A stretch of 30,844 bases of DNA, taken from the NCBI GenBank assembly GCA_002422425.1, contig DIVG01000036.1, positions 1 through 30,844 of the forward strand, written 5' to 3'. This document shows positions 16,782 through 23,984 of the stretch, one piece after another (within the stretch, counting starts at the first letter, position 1; each line of letters begins with the position of its first letter). Below the pieces are notes generated by a model. That model worked only from the letters and a program-made list of their open reading frames with translations, did not search any database and was not told the DNA's origin. The DNA comes from Akkermansiaceae bacterium UBA6138. GTDB taxonomy: Bacteria > Verrucomicrobiota > Verrucomicrobiia > Verrucomicrobiales > DEV007. Position numbers and translations under genes: made by a program.

Positions 16782-18410
16782 GTGCGGGAACGTTCATGCC
16801 ATACGGGGCCATTGCCAGAGAAAAGATCTTCACCGCTATGCCATCCGGCGGCGGTTTTCGCCGGGCTTTTCCTCGTTTCCCTCGCCTTTCAGATTCAGAG
16901 CGGGGCCTGGCGGAGTGACTTCGGCGGCCATGCGGACGAGGCCGCGCATGTGGTCACGAGCCTGATGGTGCGCGACTACCTCGCCGGGGGTTTTCTTGAA
17001 GATCCCCATCCGCTGCGTTTTGCGGAAGGGTATTACGAGCGCTTTCCCAGGGTGGCCCTGGGGCACTACCCGCCGGGGTTCTACCTCGTCGTCGCCCCCG
17101 CGTTGCTGCTTTTCCGCACCGGTGCCACCCTTTTGGTGCTGATGAATTTTTTCAGTGCCGGTGCCGGTCTCCTCCTCTTCGTGTTCGGGCGCCGGCTTCT
17201 CCGCCGCGAAAGCGGAGCCGTCATGATCGCCTTTCTTTACGTCGCCCTGCCGCAGACCCGGACCTACACGGCCATCGTCATGGCTGATCTTCTCCTCGTG
17301 GTCTTCAGTCTTCTCGCGGCTCTTTCCTTTCTCCGCTTCCTCCAAGAGGGACGTTCGCGGGACTCCCTTTTCTTCGGGTGTTGGGCCGCCGCCGCCATCC
17401 TGACGAAAGGGTCGGGCATGGGGCTTGCCCTGCTGCCGCCGCTTGCGCTCCTGTTTTCGGGGAAAGGCCGGCTCCTTCTCGCCCCGCGTCTCTGGCTCGC
17501 GACGCTACCCGTTCTCTTGTTTGCGTTTCCCTGGATGTTATTGACGGCGGGGATCACCGGCGAAGGCATGCAGGAAATCGGGTTTACCGAATGGATCCGC
17601 TCCGCCCTGCCGTTCTACGGCGGGGCGATCGTTCGGGAAGCCGGGTATACCGGCTTTGCCGCCTTCTCCGGGGCCGCCCTTTTCGGTCTCCACCGCGGAG
17701 TCGTCCGGAAGCAACCGGCGGGCCACGGAGAGGCCGTTCTCTGGGCTCTCCTGATGGGCGGTCTGGGGGTCGCGCTTGTGGTACCGGCAGGGCTCGATCA
17801 TCGTTATTTGATGCCCGTGATCCCGTCTCTGCTTCTTCTCGGAGCGGGCGCGGTGCAGGCTCTTTCCCCCGCCGTTCCCGGGAAATGGCAGCAGGTGTTA
17901 GTGGCGGCGTTTGCTCTTGCCGTCCTCGGGGAAACGGCCCGATCCGTGCAAAAATTCTACACCGGCGCGAGCGAGGCGGTCCGTCTCGCGGTCGGGGAGG
18001 ATCACGCCGACGGGGTTGCCGGTGAGCCGGTCCGTCTTCTCGTGGTCTCCAATGCGACGGGGGAGGGGGCGGTCATAGCGGCGGCCGCACTGGAGATCCG
18101 GACCGCGGGACTTCAGGTGGCGAGAGGATCCAAAATTCTCTCGACGAGCGACTGGATGGGGCGGGGCTACCGTCTCGCGTTTGAGACGGAGAAAGAATTT
18201 TTTGCCATTCTCCGGAACGGGAAAATCGGGTATCTCATCATCGATGACGTCCTCTCTGACGCGCCCGGGCACTGGAGCGCGACCAGAGACCGGCTCGATA
18301 CTCCCGGCGATGGCCGACTCACCCGGATCGGATCGGTTCCTTCGTGGCGGCGCACCGCGAGACGCGCGTTCGACGTCTACCGGTTCCGTGACGAGTCGCC
18401 TCTTCCGTGA
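16782..18410 (+). CDS. GT39-like (ArnT/PMT-type) membrane glycosyltransferase
   Basis: This protein of about 542 residues has many membrane helices. The first periplasmic loop holds the acidic pair in GGHADEAAHVV (about residue 50), followed by LGHYPPGFYLV, both typical of GT-C enzymes of the GT39/GT83 group (PMT_2). These use polyprenyl-phosphate sugars at the periplasmic face to glycosylate lipids, glycans or proteins. The C-terminal 150 residues are a soluble periplasmic domain. The start is uncertain. The frame contains no ATG before the first helix; GTG 16782 or TTG 16812 are the best candidates, and anything further upstream would overlap the divergent methyltransferase. A partner donor synthase is the GT2/DPM-like gene at 14814-15947. 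Confidence 0.8.
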   Translation: MRERSCHTGPLPEKRSSPLCHPAAVFAGLFLVSLAFQIQSGAWRSDFGGHADEAAHVVTSLMVRDYLAGGFLEDPHPLRFAEGYYERFPRVALGHYPPGFYLVVAPALLLFRTGATLLVLMNFFSAGAGLLLFVFGRRLLRRESGAVMIAFLYVALPQTRTYTAIVMADLLLVVFSLLAALSFLRFLQEGRSRDSLFFGCWAAAAILTKGSGMGLALLPPLALLFSGKGRLLLAPRLWLATLPVLLFAFPWMLLTAGITGEGMQEIGFTEWIRSALPFYGGAIVREAGYTGFAAFSGAALFGLHRGVVRKQPAGHGEAVLWALLMGGLGVALVVPAGLDHRYLMPVIPSLLLLGAGAVQALSPAVPGKWQQVLVAAFALAVLGETARSVQKFYTGASEAVRLAVGEDHADGVAGEPVRLLVVSNATGEGAVIAAAALEIRTAGLQVARGSKILSTSDWMGRGYRLAFETEKEFFAILRNGKIGYLIIDDVLSDAPGHWSATRDRLDTPGDGRLTRIGSVPSWRRTARRAFDVYRFRDESPLP

Positions 18411-18438
18411 GGCCTTCACCGGGGCTAACGAACGGGAA

Positions 18439-19602
18439 TTATTTCCTGAGGCGGAACTGGGCGGCCAGCGCGCGATGCTGGGAGGGGCGTTTTTTTTCCG
18501 TAAGACACCAGGTGGTCTCCCAGTGGGAGTTGCCGAAAAGGTAATCGATCCGCATCCACGGACCTCCGAGGCTCAGGGGGAAGCGGGTCGTCCCCGGAAA
18601 GGTGTAACCGAATCCGTGGCCGGCCGTCGCGTGGGCGTCTTCGAGCTGGTCCTGGAAGAGGCGGTGAATGTATCCTCCGGCGGGCGCGTTCAAGTCTCCT
18701 GCCAGAATCACGGGGAACGACTCGGAAGCGACCCGCTCAAGGAGGACCTCCGCCTCGTCGATACGCCGGTCCCAGTAGGCCTGGTTCACCCGTCTGGGTT
18801 CGCTCCACGGTGTTCCCGGAAGACCGATAATTCCGTAGAGAAACGCCCCGCGTCGATAGTAGTTCAGGGTGTCGCGGGGGGAAGCGGGATGGACCGAATA
18901 GACGACGACGGGTTGCCCGGCAAAGTCGATCACGAAGCGCGCCGCCAACGGCGGGGAGGGTGCCTGTGTTTCCAGCACCACCAGTTCCGACCCGAGGATG
19001 GGATAGCGGCTCAGGAGGGTGAATTCACCTAGATCCACCGCGTGGGCGTAATCCCTGTAGTCGTCGTCCGCGAGGTAGCCCGAGGCGCGCCCCGGGGCTT
19101 CCTGCAAGAGGATCAGGTCCGGCCGGACCCGGTTTTTGAAAGGCTTCAGGCTTTGGTTCATGTGCTGGCCGCGGTTGTAGGTCAGCACGGTGAGAGATTC
19201 ACCGGAGACGGCCGGGCTTGCCCCGGGTTCTCCCTTCGCACGGAGCCCCATCGCCGCGAAAAGAAAGAGGAGTGAGCTCAGCGCGAGAGCCAGCGCCGAC
19301 CGGCGGTGAAAGAGGAGGGCGGGAAGAAGAAGAAAAAGACCCGGAAGCAAAAAGAGGCTCCGCGGCAGGTAAAGGAGAAAAGCGAGCGTGAGATTCTTTT
19401 CGCCGACCCAGCGAAACCCGACCGTGAGCCCCGCGAGCAGAAGGGCATAACCGAAAGTGGACGTGCCCACGAAACGGCGCAAGCCGCCGGAGAGACGGGC
19501 GATGCACTTGCCGCGGGCCTCATCGTCGGCAAGAGTCTGCCCCAACCTCTTCAGAAACAATCCGGCGGTTCCGTCAGGCCCGGTGTTTTTCCTGCTCGCC
19601 AT
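18439..19602 (-). CDS. Membrane-anchored endonuclease/exonuclease/phosphatase (EEP) family protein
   Basis: This 387-residue protein has a polar N-terminus, then about three membrane helices (roughly residues 48-120), then an EEP domain. Motifs are LTVLTYNRGQ, DLILLQEAPG (metal-binding Glu near 164), VVVYSVHPASP, VILAGDLNAP (near 300), MRIDYLFGNSHW (near 349) and SQHRALAAQF near 375. Canonical EEP enzymes have SDH at the last site; here Asp is replaced by Gln. The catalytic domain would face the periplasm or outside, so a phosphodiester in a lipid or polymer, or extracellular nucleic acid, is a more likely substrate than chromosomal DNA. It follows the pilin-like gene by 57 bp on the same strand. 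An ATG at 19602 is used, with no Shine-Dalgarno sequence. Confidence 0.82.
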   Translation of the reverse strand: MASRKNTGPDGTAGLFLKRLGQTLADDEARGKCIARLSGGLRRFVGTSTFGYALLLAGLTVGFRWVGEKNLTLAFLLYLPRSLFLLPGLFLLLPALLFHRRSALALALSSLLFLFAAMGLRAKGEPGASPAVSGESLTVLTYNRGQHMNQSLKPFKNRVRPDLILLQEAPGRASGYLADDDYRDYAHAVDLGEFTLLSRYPILGSELVVLETQAPSPPLAARFVIDFAGQPVVVYSVHPASPRDTLNYYRRGAFLYGIIGLPGTPWSEPRRVNQAYWDRRIDEAEVLLERVASESFPVILAGDLNAPAGGYIHRLFQDQLEDAHATAGHGFGYTFPGTTRFPLSLGGPWMRIDYLFGNSHWETTWCLTEKKRPSQHRALAAQFRLRK

Positions 19603-19659
19603 TGCGCCGTTGGGAATCAGACTCTTGGAGGCGCCCGAAAGCGAAGCCCGTGTCGTAAC

Positions 19660-19893
19660 TCACTCGGGCTCCGGGGCGTCCCCGCCGGCCGGGATGGCTT
19701 CAGCCGGGGGAAGGGTTTCCGTCTCTCCCGCCGGCACGGAGGGGGCGGCGGGCCTCGTGCTACGCACGTACAGCCCGGCGAGAATAAATGAAATAACCAC
19801 AATGGCTATAATTACAAAAACGGATTCGATGATGGTGAACCCGGTTGCTGTCGAGCTGCTATTTTTCGTCGTTCGCTTGTCGGCGGATTTCAT
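19660..19893 (-). CDS. Minimal type IV pilin/pseudopilin-like protein
   Basis: This 77-residue protein has a polar, Lys/Thr/Ser-rich leader of 18 residues ending in Gly, then FTIIESVFVIIAIVVISFIL. This matches the type IV prepilin signal: cleavage after G18, Phe at +1 and Glu at +5 of the mature protein, then a hydrophobic helix. After about residue 45 only some 32 residues remain, rich in Pro, Ala and Glu, with no globular pilin head. It is preceded by AAGGAG five bases before the ATG, the clearest Shine-Dalgarno sequence in the window, which supports it as real. Possible roles are a pseudopilin-like piece of a type II secretion/type IV pilus machine or a simple membrane anchor. It is followed on the same strand by the EEP-family gene. 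Confidence 0.65.
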   Translation of the reverse strand: MKSADKRTTKNSSSTATGFTIIESVFVIIAIVVISFILAGLYVRSTRPAAPSVPAGETETLPPAEAIPAGGDAPEPE

Positions 19894-19941
19894 GCGGACT
19901 CCTTCTGAGCCTGATGCGGTCCCAGAACAGGGAAGGGATGC

Positions 19942-19969
19942 ATCCTAGGGCGAAAGCGCGCTTTTGCAA
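19942..19969 (-). promoter_or_regulatory. Candidate promoter for the pilin-like/EEP operon
   Basis: Read on the minus strand, TTGCAA (plus bases 19964-19969) and TAGGAT (19942-19947) are spaced by 16 bp. Each matches four of six bases of the sigma-70 consensus. Transcription would begin near 19935, giving a leader of about 42 bases that includes the AAGGAG ribosome site. The spacer overlaps a palindromic AAAGCGCGCTTT stretch. Confidence 0.35.
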
Positions 19970-20082
19970 CTTCTCATGCGACCGCCCACCGGGGTCGACC
20001 GGGATTCCGCCACGGGGACTGCCCGCTCCCGGGATGGTTAGCGTCGGTCCGGGAAGAGCTCGTTGTTCCGGGCCGCAAGTGA

Positions 20083-20174
20083 CGTTTTCGCCTTTTTTCA
20101 GCCGGGTGACGGCTCGTTTTCGCCCCTTTTCCGTCTGTTCCGAGGAGGGCTTCCCCGGAGGCCATTTTTTTTTT
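20083..20174 (+). terminator. Intrinsic-terminator-like hairpin with T10 tract, possible small RNA 3' end
   Basis: GGCTTC (20148-20153), CCCG loop and GAGGCC (20158-20163) form a 6-bp stem with one G-U pair, followed by A and ten T residues (20165-20174), striking in GC-rich DNA. Just upstream a 10-bp direct repeat CGTTTTCGCC occurs at 20083-20092 and 20115-20124, with a small stem AGCCG/CGGCT (20100-20114) between. No plus-strand gene lies upstream within 1.7 kb. The signal could end an unannotated small RNA or block read-through into the export operon. Confidence 0.45.
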
Positions 20175-20274
20175 CGTCCCGGGTGCGGTCGCGGTTTGGC
20201 TTGTTGTCTCCCAAGTCGTTAACGGTCAGAGGTTAAAGCCCAACTTGTGGCGTAAGTCGTTTGTTCGCTGCTGA

Positions 20275-20298
20275 GACATCCCCCGGAGGCGGGGTGTC
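20275..20298 (+). other. GC-rich hairpin upstream of the export-operon promoter
   Basis: GACATCCC (20275-20282) pairs with GGGGTGTC (20291-20298) over 8 bp with one G-U pair. The loop can add two more pairs. It lies just before the candidate -35 box at 20304. It may be a second weak terminator shielding the promoter or part of a regulatory site. No function can be assigned. Confidence 0.3.
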
Positions 20299-20303
20299 CC
20301 CCC

Positions 20304-20360
20304 TTTACTTTTTGCGATAAAAAGGCGATAATTAATGCCCCCACCGTACTCCTTATCGCC
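20304..20360 (+). promoter_or_regulatory. Candidate promoter and operator for the polysaccharide export operon
   Basis: TTTACT (20304-20309) and GATAAT (20327-20332) are separated by 17 bp, a good sigma-70-type promoter and an AT-rich island in GC-rich DNA. A perfect 8-bp inverted repeat GGCGATAA (20324-20331) / TTATCGCC (20353-20360) overlaps the -10 box and the early transcribed region, a layout suited to repressor binding. A further GCGATAA copy lies at 20314-20320. Transcription would start near 20339, leaving a leader of about 90 bases. The leader contains a possible 8-codon reading frame at 20361 (MKPPDRSP) and a small AAGAT/ATCTT stem at 20403-20416. Confidence 0.5.
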
Positions 20361-20429
20361 ATGAAACCGCCTGACAGAAGTCCATAACGTGAAGACATCT
20401 CTAAGATTTATATCTTCGGGGGATGCCTG

Positions 20430-22067
20430 ATGTTTTCACGAAGAAATAAGACGCTCCTCCTCGTCGTCACTCTCAGCGTGTTGGTTCACCTGGGGGTTTT
20501 GGCGGAGCTTGGCTACGTTCCGGCGCTGCCGTCGGCGTCCGTGAGCTCGTCCCTGGCGAGAGTAGCCCGGCCCGTCGTCGCTTCGGCGAGGCAGGCGGCG
20601 GCGGTGATGAGGGGCGCAGAGGGCGAGCGTGCGGCTGACCCTCCCGCCGCCGCCGGGGACGAAGTCGATCCCGATGCGGACCCGTATCTCGTCGCGGGCG
20701 AGGGAGGGGGCGGTGCCGAGTCCTACTACTACGACGGCATGGTGCCGTTGGACGGGGAGGGCTCTTATGTGACGGACTCCAGCTTCGAATTCAGCGCTTC
20801 GCTGTTCCCCTTCATGCGGGATTTCAACCCGGACAGCGCCCATTTCAAGGCGGGTAACGTCTATTTCCAGGCACTCTGGGTCGAGACCGGTTTCCTCTAT
20901 TCCGATTACAACGGCCCCGCCGTCTTCCGCCCCGGCGAAGAAGACGGATTCCTCGGTTATGCGAGCTTCGCTTTTCGGGTCGCCGCAGAGCTCACCCCCT
21001 CGCTCACGCTCGCGGCTAACGGCGAGCTGATTTACCTCTTCGGGACGAACGAGCTGGGTATCCGGGCGGGCCTCGGTGGCGGTCCTTTCGCGAGACTTCA
21101 ATACAATTTTGAGCACGGCTCATGGGAACTCATGGCCTACGCGGAGGCCGGGGCGGGATCGCTCAATCGTTTGTTCGGGAGCGATGCCTACGAACGGGCC
21201 GGGCGTTATTCCTTCGGGTTCCTCGGCTACGATGATCGGGGCGGTTTTGCCTACGACCCTTTTCTCTACACCGGCCTGGGCGCCGCCGCGACGACCCTGA
21301 TGAATCCGGAATGGCGTCTTACGCTGACAGCGGATCATACCGACTACTGGTATGTCGGCGACGGGGCGGGGGACGACCATTCCTTCCGGGACCATCTCGG
21401 CGTGCGCTACGGGGCCGAGCCCGACACCGTGCCTTTCGCCCCCTGGTTTTCCTACGATACCTGGTCGGACGACCAGTTCGACACGAGCTACAGCACGGTC
21501 TATGCAGGCGGGAGCGGCCGTCTTTCGGAAGAGGTCCGCCTCGACGCGCGGGTCGGCTACCTCTGGTCGACCGGTTCGCCCGTCGAGCGGGAAAACTGGC
21601 TCTGGAATATTGGGTTGGCCCACCAGATCAACTCGCGCACTTCCCACGGTCTCCGCTTCGGCCAGGACTATTTTTCAAATGACTTCTCGATTGATTCGAC
21701 CGTCTCCAGCTTTGTCCAGTATCACGTCTCGCATGAACTGTCCGAGCGGATCCAGCTCCGTGCTTTTGCCCAGTGGTCATCCGACGAATACCTCAGCGGA
21801 TCTCTCACGGGCGGCGAATACGAACGCGAGATGCTGGGGGCCCGCGCCAGTTTCCAGATTTCGGACCGCGTCACGAGCGATCTCGGCTACATCATCGAGT
21901 ATCGTGAAAACACCCTCAACGGGGAAAAGAGCGAGCGTTCCCTTTTCGATGCAAACCTGAACTGGAGTTTCGGGAACTACTCGACGGTTCAGTTCCGTTA
22001 TCAGCACGAAGACAGCGACCTTTTCTACGAAGATCTCTACATGGCGGGAGTGCGGCGGCATTTCTAA
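20430..22067 (+). CDS. Outer-membrane beta-barrel protein of the polysaccharide locus
   Basis: This 545-residue protein has an N-terminal hydrophobic signal (about residues 8-27), a low-complexity Ala/Gly/Asp linker to about residue 100, and then a long run of alternating amphipathic strands rich in Tyr, Phe, Trp and Gly. It ends in Phe (VRRHF), the terminal aromatic expected by the BAM machinery. Strand segments such as RIQLRAFAQWSSDEYL and STVQFRYQHEDSDLFYEDLY alternate as in barrels of about 14-18 strands. Barrel proteins of this type occur in exopolysaccharide clusters (for example the putative beta-barrel porins), where they may serve in export or surface attachment, but no named family is certain. 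It is first in a four-gene plus-strand run. The ATG at 20430 follows GGGGGATG, only a weak ribosome site. Confidence 0.7.
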   Translation: MFSRRNKTLLLVVTLSVLVHLGVLAELGYVPALPSASVSSSLARVARPVVASARQAAAVMRGAEGERAADPPAAAGDEVDPDADPYLVAGEGGGGAESYYYDGMVPLDGEGSYVTDSSFEFSASLFPFMRDFNPDSAHFKAGNVYFQALWVETGFLYSDYNGPAVFRPGEEDGFLGYASFAFRVAAELTPSLTLAANGELIYLFGTNELGIRAGLGGGPFARLQYNFEHGSWELMAYAEAGAGSLNRLFGSDAYERAGRYSFGFLGYDDRGGFAYDPFLYTGLGAAATTLMNPEWRLTLTADHTDYWYVGDGAGDDHSFRDHLGVRYGAEPDTVPFAPWFSYDTWSDDQFDTSYSTVYAGGSGRLSEEVRLDARVGYLWSTGSPVERENWLWNIGLAHQINSRTSHGLRFGQDYFSNDFSIDSTVSSFVQYHVSHELSERIQLRAFAQWSSDEYLSGSLTGGEYEREMLGARASFQISDRVTSDLGYIIEYRENTLNGEKSERSLFDANLNWSFGNYSTVQFRYQHEDSDLFYEDLYMAGVRRHF

Positions 22068-22118
22068 GGGGTTGAGATCGATCGACCATTCAAGGCACCA
22101 ACCCATCCCAGGCATCTC

Positions 22119-23090
22119 ATGAAACATCTCTTCCACTCCTTTGGCGGCATCGTCCTTGTGACGGCCTTTCTTCACTCCGGCGCGGGTCAGTCGAACGCCC
22201 AGGAAAACGATACCGCCGGGGCCGTGCCGCTCGTCTCTCCGTCGGCCCTCGAATCGGTGGCCTCGCCGGCAAAAGTAGGGGGTGGCGCGATGATATCGGG
22301 CGCGACTTCTACAAATTTTTCCGATAGCGCTGCGTTCCCCGGCAAGACAGCGCTGGATGATCCCGGCTCCCATGACCCGCGTCTGCGGGTTCCGGTCGAC
22401 GAAGCGGGGAAGGTGACCGCCCCCAAGCTGTCCAAGATTGACCTCGACGCCGATTTGGATTACGACGGCACTTTCGACAATACGGCTCCCGCCGGGCAGG
22501 GCGTTCATGAGTTTGTGCCTCCCGGGCTTGAGCTAGGGGTGGGCGAGCTTTCCCGTCTTCTCATCCGCTTCAAGACCTACGAGCGCGACTTTCCCGGCAC
22601 CCTCGTCTTTGGCCTTGAAGTGACTGGAGTCAATCGCGAGGCCTCGAGCGGCGTCTTCGAAGGCGGAGAGACCGCGATCTCCGGACGTCTTCGGGTTTGG
22701 CGTGACGCGGCTCGTACGGAGTTGCTTCTCGATTCGGGCGATCCTTCGAAAAGGCGTTTCGAGTGGACCTACGACTCTGCGCAGCGCTCGGGCGGCATTC
22801 CCCGCACCATTTACGTTGAAGGGGTCGAGGTCTCTCCCCAGTTCGAAGGTGACCTTCGCCTTTTGGTGGTCGCCTCCCACGTGCCCGATGGAGGGAACGG
22901 TAGCGAGTCCTCGCCCCTCTACCAGAGCGCTTTCGATCACCTCCTCATCACCGTGAGAACAGAGCCGATCGCGAAAGAGTTCATCAACAACAACGTGGAG
23001 AAGGTTTGGTCAATGGTGGATGCCCCGGGCGCATCGTCGGCAGACGGGGCGACAGAGAAGCCCTCCGCCACGCCAGCCCCTCGCGAGTAG
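22119..23090 (+). CDS. Secreted protein of unknown function in the export operon
   Basis: This 323-residue protein starts with a signal peptide (about 1-27, ending SNAQE). I do not recognise the family. A 60-residue low-complexity stretch precedes DLDADLDYDGTFD (about 108-120), which has a DxDxDG calcium-loop pattern. The middle region (about 130-270) looks like a beta-sandwich: LSRLLIRFKTYERDFPGTLV, SGRLRVWRDAARTELLLDSG and IPRTIYVEGVEV. The tail is Ala/Pro/Ser-rich. It lies 51 bp after the barrel gene and 82 bp before the Wza-like gene on the same strand, so it is likely part of the export operon, perhaps a periplasmic or surface partner. No catalytic motif is visible. Confidence 0.75.
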   Translation: MKHLFHSFGGIVLVTAFLHSGAGQSNAQENDTAGAVPLVSPSALESVASPAKVGGGAMISGATSTNFSDSAAFPGKTALDDPGSHDPRLRVPVDEAGKVTAPKLSKIDLDADLDYDGTFDNTAPAGQGVHEFVPPGLELGVGELSRLLIRFKTYERDFPGTLVFGLEVTGVNREASSGVFEGGETAISGRLRVWRDAARTELLLDSGDPSKRRFEWTYDSAQRSGGIPRTIYVEGVEVSPQFEGDLRLLVVASHVPDGGNGSESSPLYQSAFDHLLITVRTEPIAKEFINNNVEKVWSMVDAPGASSADGATEKPSATPAPRE

Positions 23091-23172
23091 CGTTTTCCCG
23101 AGTAGCCGGAAATTGGGTGGATCGCGTCAATCCCCCGGTCCCGGACTGCCCTTCCCCTTTTTTATTTATCTC

Positions 23173-23928
23173 ATGAGCCGTTGCTTCCCATCCCTCGTTT
23201 CAGGATCCCTCGCAGGCCTGATCTTTTTCCTCCCGGCCTGCAAATCGACCGACCCCGTTCAGGCCCCCGCCTCTCCGTCGGATTACCCGCCGCCGCGCCT
23301 TCCCTTTCCCGATCCGGCCGGGGTCCCGGCCCAGGCGAAGCCCGCCCCGCCCCGCTCTTCGGCAGGCGGTTCGATCCGGACGGGCGACTCGCTGGAGCTT
23401 TTTGTGGAGGAGGATAACGCTTTCAATGGCACCTACTCCGTCCGCGAGCAGGGTGACATCATCATCCCTGCGGTCGGGCGCATCCAGGTCGCGGGGCTTT
23501 CCGTTAATAGCGCCGGTTCACGGATCCAGACCGAGCTGCAGGCTCGTCATCTGAAAAAAGCCACGGTCATGCTCGATCGGGTGGGGAGAGCGGCCCCTCC
23601 GGCGGAAGCGGCGGCGGCAGCATCGGCGGCGGCAGCTCCCGCGCCGAAACTTACCATCTACCTCAACGGCAAGGTCGCCCGGCAGGGACAGCATCGCATC
23701 GCCCTTCCCCCGAGCGGGCAACTCGGGGTCTATGAGGCGATCCTGATCGCGGGCGGCCTTTCCCGCTTTGCGGACCATGCCAACGTCCACCTTCTCCGCA
23801 ACGATGCGGAGGGTAAAAAGCGGAAGATTCCCGTCAACCTGCTCGATATCGAGAAGGGACTGGCAAAAGATCCTCCCGTCGGGGAAGGGGACATCATCGT
23901 GGTTCCGGAAAAAGTGTTCGGTTTTTAG
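23173..23928 (+). CDS. Wza-like polysaccharide export lipoprotein
   Basis: This 251-residue protein has a lipoprotein signal with lipobox LPAC (lipidated C23), a Pro-rich linker, then a Poly_export domain (about 60-140: SIRTGDSLELFVEEDNAFNG, YSVREQGDIIIPAVGRIQVAG) and one SLBB-like domain (about 160-235: LTIYLNGKVARQGQHRIAL, VYEAILIAGGLSRFAD). Members form the outer-membrane channel for capsule or exopolysaccharide. An insert of about 20 residues, nearly all Ala and Pro (141-160), splits the two domains. It is shorter than E. coli Wza (about 380 residues), having only one SLBB and no C-terminal membrane helix, so another protein, perhaps the barrel at 20430-22067, may form the outer-membrane pore (inference). 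The ATG at 23173 gives a proper lipoprotein signal. Confidence 0.85.
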   Translation: MSRCFPSLVSGSLAGLIFFLPACKSTDPVQAPASPSDYPPPRLPFPDPAGVPAQAKPAPPRSSAGGSIRTGDSLELFVEEDNAFNGTYSVREQGDIIIPAVGRIQVAGLSVNSAGSRIQTELQARHLKKATVMLDRVGRAAPPAEAAAAASAAAAPAPKLTIYLNGKVARQGQHRIALPPSGQLGVYEAILIAGGLSRFADHANVHLLRNDAEGKKRKIPVNLLDIEKGLAKDPPVGEGDIIVVPEKVFGF

Positions 23929-23984
23929 ATGACCACCGGGCCTGCTATCAGGGGGGGCGTCCGCAGGGAAACCCCTCATTCCTT

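Larger units (their letters stand above)
19894..20429. other. 536-bp divergent regulatory gap
   Basis: This is the longest gene-free stretch in the window, between the minus-strand pilin-like gene and the plus-strand outer-membrane barrel gene. It holds a candidate minus-strand promoter (19942-19969), the repeat and terminator cluster (20083-20174), a GC-rich hairpin (20275-20298), and the candidate promoter with inverted repeat for the export operon (20304-20360). Long frames crossing it have no protein-like composition. Confidence 0.6.

Noticed and set aside
20430..22067. PEP-CTERM/exosortase-type system linked to the polysaccharide locus.
   Set aside because: No exosortase-like membrane protein and no PEP motif with C-terminal helix was seen in any product of the window.
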